From assembly GCA_020746995.1 (NCBI GenBank), contig JAGPXD010000003.1, forward strand, positions 806,001-870,000: a stretch of DNA of 64,000 bases. Reading direction: 5' to 3'. Origin of the DNA: Plectosphaerella cucumerina (Eukaryota > Ascomycota > Sordariomycetes > Glomerellales > Plectosphaerellaceae). Below the pieces are notes generated by a model, which was not told where the DNA came from, made no database searches, and saw only the letters and a program-made list of their open reading frames with translations. Position numbers and translations under genes: made by a program. Positions 11,919 to 23,371 of this stretch are shown here, piece after piece; positions within the stretch are counted from its first letter, which is position 1, and the number at the start of each line of letters is the position of its first letter.

Positions 11919-12646
11919 TCTGTGGTAGAGCCCTTGTTGACGAGGAGCGTCTTCCACGCACACGGGAGTCCAAGAGATGGAACCAACGGACAGAAATGAC
12001 TATAGCTTTGCAGAATCAATGTTGATCCACCCCCCTGGCAAACTCGTTCTCCCCCGGGTCAATGGAGAAAACCCCAGTCCGTTTCGTGCTGCATTACCCC
12101 GGAGCAAGCAACCATCACCCCAAGGATCCACAAAGTCACCCCGCAACATGGTGGAGGTGGTCCGCGGGGTGGGAGGCGCGCCGTGTTGATTCGCCCGGCT
12201 CAACGCACGACTAGTCCTCGGTATCAAATGCCGCGGGCCACGATGCGGAGGCGGGCCAGCCTGCCATCAGATTCCATATGAGAGACCTGACCAGGATATG
12301 CTGGGCTCTGCCGTTGCCGAGGGCGGACACGATGTCCCTAATTCGGCATCCGCGCGCGGCCCGAACGGGACTGACCGCCGCAGGTACGTAACCCCAGAAG
12401 CGACTCTGGGGTACTTGCTTACTGTGCTGTTGGGACTTTGGAGCCCAGGTGACTGACGTAGACCCGGTTTGACGCTCATCGTCTGCAGGTTATGCGACGG
12501 TACTGGTGATCGACATGTCGTGCCGCCGGCTTTCGCGCCGACGAGGTGATCTGCAGAGGGTCAGAGCGGGTATGGAGGAGGTATAACTTGATGAAGGAAC
12601 ACCGCGAGGTCGGGGAGAATGACATTGCCAGAAGCAAACTCTCAAG
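11919..12646. other. intergenic, no gene seen
   Basis: Downstream flank of the MYND-type gene and 5' region of the BNR gene. No other coding or RNA signal recognised. Confidence 0.5.
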
Positions 12647-14159
12647 ATGCGCCTGCACGCCCCTCTCCTCCTTCTTGGCCTCGCCAGGGCTGTCCTGGGC
12701 ATCACCGTCACCAAGGTCGAGCACTGGGAGATCGCGACCGACATCCAAGGGCCAGAGAGGCTTAATGGCGTCAGCTACCAGGAGGACGTGCTCATCACGC
12801 ACGGCGACTTCCAGTATGTCACCTTTTACAACACGACGCCGGCGGGGTACAACAACCACTACGTCAACCTCGGCCGGCGGCGCGTGACGCCTAATGTTGG
12901 GGCGTGGGAGTACCTCACGTTCAAGGACTACGTCCAGCGCACGATGGACGGGCACAACATGATCTCAATGGGCATCTCGGGCGATGGTAGGATTCACCTG
13001 AGCTTCGACCACCACGTGAGTAGCTCTTTGACGAGGACGAGCGACGTGCTGACGAGGAGAAGGATGTGCCCCTGAACTACAGGGTGTCCCACGAGGGCAT
13101 CGCAAACGACGTCCCGTCCAGTGCCGAGTGGACGGCCGACCTCTTCGGACCTGTCATCCATGATCTGCCGGGATCGACAGGCCCGTGGACGCCGTTGACC
13201 TACCCTCGATTCGAGTCGCTGGAGAACGGCAACATGCTGCTGGAGTTCCGCATCGGAGCGTGAGTTTCCCTGTCTCCACGTCCAGGGCCCCTCTGACCAG
13301 ACCACAGCTCCGGCTCTGGCGACAGCTACATCCACCACTATGACATTTCGACGCAGCGGTGGACGGCGTACGGTAAGTACATCGCGGGCGACGACAACAA
13401 CGCGTACATCAACGGGCTCGACTTCCTCGACGGCCGGCTGTACACCTCCTGGACGGTGCGAGAGACGCCAAACGCCGACACGAACCACGGCGTCTACTTT
13501 GCCTACTCGGACGATGAGGGTCGCACGTGGCACAACACCAAGGGCGCGCAGCTGGCGGCGCCCATCTCGACGGCCGACGACTCGACGCTGGTGTGGGACG
13601 TGCCGCAGAACAGTCGCATGGTGAACCAGGAGGGGCAGCTTGTTGACGCAAAGGGGCGCTTCCACGTGCTCATGAGGGATCGGCTGGCAGGACCGCACCT
13701 GTACCAGCACTTCCTGCGGGAGACCGATGGTGAGGAGCACCCAGCATCGGGTGGCGTTTGACAGATTGCTGACTTCGTCCAGGATCATGGACCAAGTCCC
13801 CCATTGACCCGGGCGACATCAATGGCCCGGACTTGTACGACCCTCGCGGCAAGTTTGCTTCCGACGCGAGGGGCGAGTGGCTCATCGCGCTGCTGCCGGA
13901 TCTCGCAGCGCTTGAGACACGCATCTATGCGGCCAGCGAGGCGAAGAACTTCAAGGACTGGAAGCTGCTGGGCGTCATCGAGAACACGTCGACGGAGCCG
14001 CTGTTTGACCAGCGCCGGCTGAAGAACGAGGGCGTGCTGAGTGTGTTTGTTCGCCAGGGCGGCGGGTTCCCGGACCGTAAGTTGCAGGTGTGGGATTTCG
14101 AGCTGGCGATTCCGGGGCAGAAGTGCAGGAGGGATGCCAAGGACCAGGCGGAAGAGTAG
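12647..14159 (+). CDS. secreted BNR-repeat (BNR_4-like) protein, candidate polysaccharide lyase/hydrolase
   Basis: Four exons (12647-13015, ~13060-13259, 13308-13729, 13783-14159) give about 455 aa. The first intron is short (about 44 bp; a 41-bp alternative acceptor at 13056 adds one codon). Residues 1-18 are a signal peptide (LLLLGLARAVLG). The body has the repeated Asp-box-like turns and aromatic-rich blades of a beta-propeller (SFDHH near residue 121, YSDDEGRTW, PRFESLENGNMLLEFRIG), matching the BNR_4 family. Relatives include fungal lyases acting on rhamnose-glucuronate linkages. That activity is known for the family and only inferred here. Probably extracellular. Confidence 0.8.
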
Positions 14160-16117
14160 TGCCGGATCAAGCGTTGATGGGAAGAGTGCGCAGCTTTGGC
14201 CGTGTTGGAGGAGGGGAGTAGAAGCGAACAGTGGTCATCTTGGCCAAAGCAATGACATCTCTGGAGGTATGACGATGGATTTGCTGTATCGACGAGTGGC
14301 AGCTCTGGTGACACGTCTTCATCTGCTAGGCGGCGGTGGGCAGATTGCAGGCTGCCCTTCGACACGCGAGGCTGCACAGCTGTGCGACAGAGCAATTAGT
14401 GCCGCCTCAGCTTCGGTCTTCCTCTTCCATCGTCGACATGGTCTTATGGTCTCTAGGGGTCGAGGCTGGCGTGATGGGACACAGATTCCGAGGTGTCGCC
14501 GTCTTCCTCGGGTGCTACCACGGCCACATGGGGGAGGACCGAGTACCACAGCAATGAGTTGACGGGTCGAGATTCGGGCTGTCGCATTGAGGAAGTCAGG
14601 CAGGCATCCCATTTCGCCCCGTAGGGTAGGTAGTGAGTGGAGAAGCTTCGACCGGCGCAGTCAGTCGATGATGGAAGGAGGGTGTGGATGATGCTTGTTG
14701 CAGGCGCAGGTGTCGGAGGAAGGATCGGGACTTTGGTTGATGAGGCAAGAGCTTGAATTAGCGCTTAAAGGTCACGCTCTAACAGGTGTCCGCGGTCTAG
14801 ACACCAACTACTGATAGTAGGACACAGGGCCTCTCATCCTTGGTCGCGACTTCCACTTTTCCATCCCAATCTCCGCAACCACGATCGACGGGGACTGAGC
14901 CTGCCCTCCTCCACCAGCCGCACCTGCCCAACACGCCCGGGCCTGCCCTGTCAAGCTGTCAGTGCCCGCGGCATTGACATCTGACATCTCTCTGCGTTTC
15001 GCCATGGAGCACTGATTCAGCCCTCGCGCAATCAACCGTACACACGAAATGCCACATCTCGCGCCATCCCACCGGCTTGACACCGGCTCCCTCGAACAAA
15101 GAAGCATCAACGCGGACGATTTGACCACGCGCTCGTGGGCCATAGACGCGATCTTCATTGGCCCCCAAAGTCCCTAGCCCAGGACAGCCCTAACCGGGCT
15201 CATCCGCCTCCCGAGACAGGCGGCTGACAGGGTCACGGCCACTGCGGCTGGAAACAAAGCAAACACACTTCCCCCAGCCGACAACTACGCTTCTCCGCAA
15301 AGAACGCCTGACCACGATCCGATGCGCCGGCGCCCAGTCAGACCAGCCTCTCGGCTGCAGGTCCGTCGGTGAAGACGCAGCCACAACTCCACGATGGATG
15401 TCATCAGCCAAGCCACCCGCACTCGGCCGGCTGTCCAGCCAAGCCCTCGTCGTGTCGCGGAGACTTGTCAACCCCCGAACCGCTGTGCCACCTTGTCGCC
15501 CGACAAGCGGAGCCAAGCAGCCGCGAAGCTGGCGAAGGATCGGCGAGGATGAAACGGCGAGCAGCCGGTCAGTAACAGGCCACTGTCATCTCTCTGAACC
15601 AGACATGCCAGGCTCTGCCCGCCGCCTTCAGCATCTCGTAAACAGCAATCAAAACCCCTGATCGGAGATCCTCAAGAACGCCGCCCTGCACGATGGGCCG
15701 GCCTGGCTAGGCAACGCCGGCCCCGAATAGGCTGCCTTTCGCGCGGCCTACAACAAAGGCCAACGGGAGCAATTGTAGGGCGACCTGCAGGGCACTTGCA
15801 TCCAGCCCGTGTCCACTCCCACACATAGGACCCTTGGCGGGCGTCGTTGGTGTGGTGTCCCCCCGCCCCTGACGCCGTTGTGAATGGTCACACTTCGGGA
15901 GGACTGGCCAGGGTCTGAGCCACCGGGGGCACACATCCCACGGAGCTGTGCCGCGCCGAGCTGACGGCCGACCGGTTTGCTGGGCTTGGGCGACTGGGCA
16001 GCCTGGAGAATAGAAAAGGATTCGCGACCCCCGGATTGCCCCTCCTGCGCGCGACGAGCCATTCCCACCGCTCCCCGTCATTGCGTCGCGGTTCTTCGGC
16101 CTCGACTCACCTTCAGC
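14160..16117. other. 2-kb intergenic region without a recognised gene
   Basis: Open frames occur on both strands because of high GC, but none has a coherent domain, signal peptide or splice-supported continuation. Nothing else seen. Confidence 0.5.
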
Positions 16118-18453
16118 ATGGTCGGCACCAGGAGTTCACTTTTCGCGAGCGCGCTGGCGCTGTCCCAGCTGGTCGCCGCGGTGCCATGGGTCAGCAAGCG
16201 ACAGGGCTCGAGCAGTGCCTGCGCCGGGCTTGCGGCTGCCTACGCAAACGCAAGCGATGGAGAATGTGAGTCCAGCTACCCAACAGACACGGATGACAGC
16301 CCGTCACCTCTGACCATTGCTAACTTCTCCAAGTCGCCGTCGTCAGACCCTCTGCAGCATACGACTGCCTACGATCGATACCGCTCGACAAGGAGAGAGA
16401 CATCGGCCTCATCCGCTGGGTGCGGCCATGGCTGGAGTTCCAGAGCACCACCGGCATTCTTGCGGACCCCCCAGTAGGCTACATGTTCCCCGGCGTCGAC
16501 ATGCTGGGCGGCCTGGAGAATATGACTCGGATGGTGGAGAATGAGGAGTACGACAACCAGTACGACTTTGTCGTCGACCTCTACCGACTCATCAACGTGA
16601 AGCCGCGCGAGGGTCACATGGGGTACCAGCCCGCCCTCATCAGCGCCGTGTCCTTCGAGACGCCTGTCATCTTCATCAGTATCTCCGAAGATGGCCTCGC
16701 CCTGCCCCAGGTCTACCTCTACCAAGACTACCTCGCTGGTATCACGGCGAGATTTCAGCCCTCGCCCGTCGAGTCGTACGAAGGCATGCCCATCGTTGCG
16801 TGGCTGGAGCAGCGGTCTGTCAACAACGACGGCAGCCAGGACCCCGACGCCGCCTACAATACCCAAGTCTGGAGCGCACCACTCGAGAACATCGGCCAGG
16901 CGAGGCTGCCGGTCCGTGTCAACCACGGCAACCTGAGCGACTCGAGCACCCTCGTCTTCACCAACGGCAGCTCGATCGAGGTGCAGAACTACGCCATCCT
17001 GCGCGGCGACTGGACGGGCATCTCCTCAGGCCTCGACGTCCACCGTCGCTTCGAGGTGCCAGGTCGGTCTGGCCAGCCTCGGTCGCAGCCTCTGGCCGAC
17101 CGCATCGGCCCGCCGCGCGATCTTCCAGACCTCCAGGGTTACCCCGATCCACTCGTCAAGCACTCGGATAACTACCTGAGCGCGTACCTCTTCGGAGATG
17201 ACGAGGGCACCCTTTCCAACACAGCTGTCATCGCCGTCAAGAGCTTCGTGACCGATGAGAGCAGCACCGACCCCGATGCGGACATGGTGGAGTTTGCCTC
17301 AGTCATTAATGATTTTGTCAGCGACAGCGAACGGGCGGGCGCCAACAGGCTCATCATCGATTTCCAGGGCAACGGCGGTGGTACCGTCGGCAACCTCGTC
17401 AGCCTCTACAATGTGCTGTTCCCCCGCGACGACATCTGGCTCACGATGCGCGCCCGCCACAACGACGTCCTTGACTGGATGGGCACGACGGCCGAGGCCA
17501 ACCGCGTCAATATGAGAGAGTTCTTCCCCTTCAACCCGGCCGAAATGCTTGACGAGGACAAGAAGGCCTTTTCCAACTGGGCCGACTTTTACACCGGCGA
17601 GGACATCCTCGGCGACACATTCACCAACCTGTTCCAGCCGATGGTCGTGGCCCTGGTCACCGACCTTCCCAACGTCCTCGGCTCGGCCATGCACCCGCAG
17701 CACTTTGACCCCGCCAACACAGTCATCGTGACTGACGGGTACTGCGCATCAGCATGCGCCATCGCCGTTGGACTCATGAGCCGCGTCCTCGGCATCCGCA
17801 CCGTCGCCATGGGCGGGCGCCCGATTGAAGCGCCCATGCAGGCCATTGGCGGCACGAAAGGCGGTCCTGTCGTCAGCCTCGACACCGCTCAGGGCGTCTT
17901 CCAGGAGATCAACCTCCGCGAGGAGCACCCCGACTCGCTCGACGCGGGGACTTTCTACAGCTACTCATCGCTCGCCGGCCCGCCCCCATCGACGTTTGTC
18001 ATCAACACGGCTAACGTCCACCTGCACGACGACAACGACGGCACCCCCGTGCAGTTCCTGTACGAGGCAGCCAACTGCAAGCTCTTCTACACTTGGGAGA
18101 CCCTGACCAACATGACGCTGCTGTGGAGCGCCGTTGCCAACGTCGAGTGGAACGGCGCGCCCTGCGTCGCGGGGTCGACGGCAAACGACGACAACACAAT
18201 TTCTGACGATGTCGTGCCCTTTTCCCAGAGCGTTGTCTCCAACTTTACGTGGATCGAGGGGCCTGGAGACGTCTCCGACCGTCCGCCCGTTGGTGAGCTG
18301 TCGGGTGGTGGGGGCGAGGGTGACAATGGGGGCAGTGGTGGTGGTGGCGGTGGTGGAGGCTCCCAAGACGACAACGGCAATGCCGCACCCAGGCTTGGGG
18401 TCAGCCTCTCAGGGCTTGTCACCCTGGCAGCGGCTGTTGCATTATTCTTCTAG
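16118..18453 (+). CDS. secreted S41-family (CPAF-like) peptidase with Gly-rich linker and GPI-type tail
   Basis: Two exons (16118-16265, 16334-18453) around a 68-bp intron give 755 aa. The N-terminus is a signal peptide followed by a dibasic KR site (~residue 28), a likely Kex2 cleavage point. Two regions resemble fungal S41/tail-specific-protease-like proteins: one around IIDFQGNGGG and one around TDGYCASACAI. The latter places the likely nucleophile at Ser522. Before the C-terminus is a linker of mostly Gly with Ser/Asp/Asn, then a hydrophobic end (LSGLVTLAAAVALFF) fitting a GPI-anchor signal. It is probably tethered at the cell surface or wall. The physiological substrate is unknown. The intron acceptor (TCCAAG at 16333) was chosen because it restores the frame through residues 50-80. 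Confidence 0.83.
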
Positions 18454-18906
18454 TTGCATACATCACGGCGCAAGCGTTGCATTTGGAGCATAATTGAACA
18501 TTTCGAGGAGATAGATGCAGATACCATGAACAAAGAATCATCCACGTCACGTGCCCTTGACGTCCATCGACTTCCAGCCCCCTGACTCGACCCCTGAGTG
18601 ACGATGTAATGATGTTTCCACCATGGCATAATGCAATGTCGAGTCCCTCGCGTCAGCACGATTCAACCAGCGGGTGTCATGAGTACGGATTGATGTGGTT
18701 TTGACGGCAGGACCATCTGCTCCACCGCAGACAATAGGGGCATAATGCATTCACACGGAGTGACTACCATGGCAAGAAGCAGGGAATTTCCGTCAGTTAT
18801 CTGATTCATTTCTGAGCAATGGCCTTTCCGCAAGGCCCGCCCATTGTGCATCAGGCTGCCACTGACAAAGCTGCGACGATGTATTACATCTGACGGGCCA
18901 TCTCGC

Positions 18907-19240
18907 TCAGACCAGGCCCTCTGATCCACCTCCACGGCGCGAGTGAGGCATACAATAACATCGACCTCCTCGTACTGACGCATCCGCCGTCTCTGCACAG
19001 AATCAGACGGACTGTCCCGTTCAGACCTTCCTGTCCGCTTAGTGTCCGCACCCAGTGAATACCCATACAATGTACAGCAGAGCTATTCACCTTGACACTT
19101 CCGCTGCTCGACACTCCGCATCCAATAGACACCCCGCTCAGACCGCGATGTCCGCTGAGAGGTCATTGTGAGTGAACGGGACAATGAACAGCGGACCTGT
19201 TCTGCTTGACACATCGGCTGCTCTGCGGACAGACATGGCT
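18907..19240. repeat. degenerate ~115-bp tandem repeat, three copies
   Basis: Three copies begin with TCAGACC at 18907, 19021 and 19138 (spacings 114 and 117 bp). The copies share, in order, TCAGACC, TGTCCGCT (clear in copies 2 and 3), GTGA, an ACAAT.ACA(G)C block, a (CTTG)ACAC block and a CNGCTGCTC block. A weaker fourth copy may precede them near 18790. Divergence is too high for a young minisatellite. Confidence 0.75.
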
Positions 19241-19261
19241 CAGGTCGTGGTCCAGAAATGT

Positions 19262-19268
19262 TATATAT
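19262..19268 (+). promoter_or_regulatory. TATA-like element
   Basis: TATATAT about 108 bp upstream of the ATG at 19376, suitably placed for a TATA box. Not tested. Confidence 0.45.
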
Positions 19269-19324
19269 GACCGGCTTCCCGCCCTTCATGCTGCTGTCTG
19301 TCTTTCTCCATCAACACATCAACA

Positions 19325-19351
19325 ACACACACACACAGACACACACACACA
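19325..19351 (+). repeat. (AC)n microsatellite in the 5' leader
   Basis: AC dinucleotide run with one AG interruption, ending 24 bp before the ATG of the pseudokinase gene. Confidence 0.85.
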
Positions 19352-19375
19352 AGACATCATCTATCGACTGACAAT

Positions 19376-20503
19376 ATGGACACCACGTTCCCTAAGCCTG
19401 TCTCTCTCCCCGGCACCATGCCGATGACCTCTAATGGTCAGCCCATCTCTGCTGTCTTCCATGCTGAAGACGGTACTAGTAACACTCCCGCCCTTGACAT
19501 CTCTGCGAGCGAGGATTCGTACAATATGCTCTCGAGCCAGTGTGCTCGCGCCCTGATCATGGAGGGCATCCATGCCGGCGTGCTGCCTATCCCTCCGCGC
19601 TTTGACATCTCTCCCACCTGTGCGGATGACGCTTCTGCCACTTTCAAGCTCGAGTTCCGTAAGGAGGACGCAATGGCGTATAGTCAACCTCAGATCATGC
19701 TGCTCAAGATCGTCGCCCCCCTCGACCCGTTCTTCCGCACTGAGTCGGAGGTGGCCACCCTCACTTTTCTTCGCGAGTACGGCAACATGCCCGTTCAGAC
19801 AGTCTACCACTTTGACAGCACCGGCCGCAACAGCCTCGGTCTCGAGTGGATGCTCACCTCCACCCCCGACGGCATGCCTCTCGACGAGCACGTCTACAAC
19901 GACGGTCGTCGTGCCATTCAGCGGCCCTCTGGCTGTGACTCGATCATGATCAGCTCAGAAAAGTTGGAGGACGTTCTCCGCCAGATCGAGGAAATGGTCA
20001 TGAAGCTCCGCAAGCTTCATTTCCACGGCATCGGCAGCCTGTACTGCGACTGGGCCACTCGTACGTACTACATCGGTCCTCTCTCAAAGTGGACGCTCTC
20101 CCGCAACCGCCTTGTCCTTCAGGATCGCGAGCTGGTTGAGGCCAGCCACGATACAGATGTCCAATCGTACCGGCTTTGTTCGGGAATGATGCATGGAAAC
20201 CTCCACGCTGGCAACATTCTGGTCGACTCGGCGACCTTGAAGGTCACCTGCATCCTGGGCCTGTCGGCCGTCGTCATCGCACCCCTCAGCATGCTCCCCG
20301 GTGCCATCGTTTTGGAGGAGGAGATTTGAGTCAAGTCATGACGCGTGGCGGAAGCATCTGCCATATGGCCTTCTCATGACATACCTGGTGAGTATATTTT
20401 CTTGCGTCTTGGGGGTTTGCAAACTAAATTGTCAAAGGGCTTGGAAGACTGCGGAAGAGAAGTCAGAAGATTGATTCGGGGTACGGTTTGGCGGAGGTTC
20501 TAG
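19376..20503 (+). pseudogene. phosphotransferase (APH/choline-kinase-fold) family, kinase-dead and frameshifted
   Basis: The first frame runs 318 codons to TGA at 20327. The family's usual C-terminus continues immediately in another frame (HDAWRKHLPYGLLMTYL), then a 40-bp GTGAGT..AAAG intron (20398-20437) and a final exon ending ...GTVWRRF at 20503. One extra base near 20324 explains the break. Independently, the Brenner-type catalytic motif H-x-D-x-x-x-x-N reads HGNLHAGNIL, with Asn275 in place of the catalytic Asp. The following metal-binding D-x-D/W motif reads ILGLSA. So the fold is recognisable (large N-lobe with hydrophobic Ile/Leu strands, then catalytic-loop remnant) but phosphotransfer is unlikely. 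The frameshift could be real or a sequencing error. Cytosolic if expressed. Role unknown. Confidence 0.72.
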
Positions 20504-20955
20504 AAGAGTTGAGGAACACAAACAGCTCAAGTAGTCATGGGATCTTTCTTCTGAAATGTTTGCTTCCGGTATTGTGACTTCCTGAATGACCTGGAATGCT
20601 TTCACTTAAGGATATTCTCTTGTCTTGACAAAGTGAAGAAAGCCAGTCGACGTAATGAAAGTGAATTTGCTGCCGTGGTTGCCATTCCCGAGCCGGTTTT
20701 GCTCCTCCTCTCCTTTCATTCACTTTCCAATCGTGATCTCAGCCAGAGCAGGCTGGAAACTCGTGGAATAGCGGAGACAATCAGGGTCAATTTCCCAACC
20801 CCATATTGGGAGGCTTTGTTGTTGTCTGTCTTCCAAACTCCCCGAAATTACTTACCACTAACACTCTCCTCACACTTGACACCCATTTGCCCTCCCCCTA
20901 CATCACCACCGACTCGCAACGCCATCACAGAACAGCCACCCAACCAACCGTCGCC
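20504..20955. other. intergenic and 5' leader
   Basis: Spacer between the pseudokinase gene and the small basic-protein gene. The last ~100 bp is C/A/T-rich, as in fungal 5' leaders. Nothing else seen. Confidence 0.5.
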
Positions 20956-21347
20956 ATGTCTCGCCGCGCATATTATGGTCCGGTCACTGTGCCTGTGTCT
21001 TCCTCAGCCCCGGCCTCCTCTGCCTCGGGCTCCTCTACCTCCAGCGGCCCCCCTCCCCATCTCACGGTTGCCGGGTTGACGACTTTCCCCGGCGGTCCTT
21101 CTGCTGCATTCATGTACGCTTTGGCGGGGATCCCTTTCCCTACGACAGATGATGAGGTGATCGACTGGTCGACATATGGACGTGGTAACGTGCAGCCCCC
21201 TGGCCTATCCCCGGATGTTGCCATGCCATCACCGTAGTCGTGCTCATCTCCTATGAATGAAGCTAATCAAAATTCGTAGTGAAAGCTGGTCGACCTGCAA
21301 CTCGTCCAAAGAATCCGAAGAAGATCAAGGGGATACAGCAAAACTGA
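20956..21347 (+). CDS. small hypothetical protein with basic AT-hook-like tail
   Basis: Proposed model: exon 1 20956-21184 and exon 2 21280-21347, joined across a 95-bp GTAACG..CGTAG intron with a GCTAAT branch-like site, about 98 aa. The N-terminal 40 residues are Ser/Pro/Ala-rich. The middle (FPGGPSAAFMYALAGIPFP) is mildly hydrophobic. The tail KAGRPATRPKNPKKIKG is strongly basic and carries a GRP core like an AT-hook, suggesting DNA binding. An alternative donor at 21234 gives an acidic tail instead. Neither model has a recognised homologue, so both gene and function are tentative. Confidence 0.35.
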
Positions 21348-21714
21348 GGAATATGAGCGAGTGTGTGGGCAACAGCCAGTGGGCGGCCGGCCGTATGGTT
21401 GACTTTCTCACCTCACACGGAGGAGACCTGGAATGAGGGCCACGACACGAGAACGAGCATAGCCCTGAATGTACCCAAGAACTTCTTCCAACGAAGCAGC
21501 ACGAAGTCATCCAAGATGATTGCCGGGCTAGTGCAGGTCGTGAGATTGGACCCAAAGTTGAGTCATGTCTCCATCGGTCTGACAGCTGCGGTTGATCGCC
21601 CGGCCGATACCGCTGCTCGGCATCTCGTCAATTACACCGAAGCCTCTTCTACATAAATGTCACAACAAGAACTTCTTCCTCAACACTGAGATCATCAGAC
21701 AAGAGCTTGCCAAC
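21348..21714. other. intergenic and 5' leader of MFS gene
   Basis: No gene recognised. A/C-rich leader immediately before the ATG at 21715. Confidence 0.5.
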
Positions 21715-23371
21715 ATGTCCACGACGCAAACATGCACGGTCGTATCGACCCCAGAACCTGTCCATCTGACGGAGCTGTCAATCGACGAGTCCCTGACGAT
21801 CCGATCGCAGGACTATGAAGGCGTCGTCTCCAAGAGCAGGACCTGGGCCATCATCGTCTGCGTCGCCTCGGCCACCGCCCTGGGATCGTTCATGAACGGC
21901 GTCATTGCCGTGTCATTGCCCGCCCTGGCTGCAGACCTCGCCCTCGACCCAGCTCTCATGCTCTGGTCAGATCGCCCGCCCCTCCAAACCAAAGTCCCCA
22001 ATCGCTGACAATTGACAGGCCTGCCTCCATCTTCTCCCTCACATGCGGCTGCACGCTCCTCCTCTGCGGTGCAGTGGGTGACCTAGTCGGCCCCCGGAAC
22101 ATCTACGTCGTCGGATGTTTCTTCCAGGCCGTCTTCAGCATGGCTTGCGGTCTCGCCGTGACAGGACCCCAAATGATCGCCTTCCGAGCCATTTCAGGTG
22201 TCGCCATTTCCATGTGTCTTCCCTCGGCTGTCAGCCTCATTACCTCCTCATTCCCGCCGGGGAAGAAGCGCAATGTCGGTTTCGCGTGCATGGGAGGCGG
22301 CCAGGCTGTAGGCTTCTCGTCAGGCCTGTCACTCGGAGGCTTCTTTGTCGACACCATCGGATGGCGGTGGTCCTTTCACATCGGCGCCATCCTCAGCGCC
22401 ATCATCCTCGGCATTGCCCTCTGGGCTCTGCCCCGGCCGCGGAACCTAGAGCCCGTCACCTGGAATCGCCTCATTTCCGAAGTCGACTGGGTCGGGGCTC
22501 TCCTCGCCAGCGTTGCCCTGTCCATGTGCTCATACGTCCTGGCATCCATCACGCGGAACATTAGCGCCATCGCCCGTCCGGACAATATTGCGCTGCTCGT
22601 GATGTCGGCCATCACTGCGGTCGCATTTGTGTTCTGGGTCGGCCGGCGAGAGCGACTCGGGAAACCGGCCATCATCCCCAACTCGTTGTGGAAGAACAAG
22701 CTCTTCTCCAGCGTGTGCATCAACGTCTTCCTCGTCTGGGGAGCGTGCAATGCCACCGAGACACTGGCCTCGTTCTATTACCAATATGTCCAGGGTCTCA
22801 CAGCCACTGCCACATCAGGTCAGTCGTCACCTTTCTCATCCAAGACGCCTACTCACTCTTTCCAGTCCGCATGCTGCCTGTCCCCGTAGGAGGGGCACTC
22901 GCAAACATCCTCATGGCTCTGACGGTACACCGCCTCAGAGCCGACGTGACCTCCCTCATCGCCATCGGCATCTCCCTGCTGACTCCCGTGCTCATGGCCA
23001 ACGCCAATCCCTCATGGGCATACTGGGCCTGCTGTTTCCCAGCCATGCTCGTCAGCTCCATCGGCGTCAACACATTGTACACCATTTCCAACCTCGTCAT
23101 CACTTCGCTGTTCCCCGCGGAGACGCAGGGCGTCGCCGGCGGCGTGTACAACACCATTGCGCAGATCGGTCGCAGCGTCGGGCTCACGACATCGGCGCTC
23201 ATCGCCAGCACAACAACGGCGGGACTGGCAGTGGCGGAGCCGGAGGCTGAGGCCCTCCTCAAGGGATATGAGGCTTCGTGGTGGTACTGCTTCGGGCTTT
23301 ATGTCGTCACCATGATGGTCATCTGGTGGGGGCTTCGCAACGTCGGCAAAGTCGGTGCAAAGACGGAGTAG
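21715..23371 (+). CDS. MFS exporter of the DHA2 (14-TM drug:H+ antiporter) type
   Basis: Three exons (21715-21965, 22019-22818, 22866-23371) give 518 aa, with 53- and 47-bp introns that keep the frame. After a ~45-residue polar N-terminus comes a series of hydrophobic helices, consistent with 12-14 transmembrane segments. Motif-A-like GDLVGPRNI sits between TM2 and TM3. The CMGGGQAVGFSSGLSLGG region fits the antiporter motif C area of drug:H+ antiporters. A plasma-membrane efflux pump of unknown substrate is the best reading. It resembles ATR1-type members. No cluster partner is adjacent. Its promoter is the short spacer after the small basic-protein gene. Confidence 0.85.

Larger units (their letters stand above)
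18454..19375. promoter_or_regulatory. intergenic and upstream region of the pseudokinase gene, largely repetitive
   Basis: About 920 bp. The central part is a degenerate ~115-bp tandem repeat. A TATA-like element and an AC microsatellite lie closer to the gene. No coding gene seen. Confidence 0.55.
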
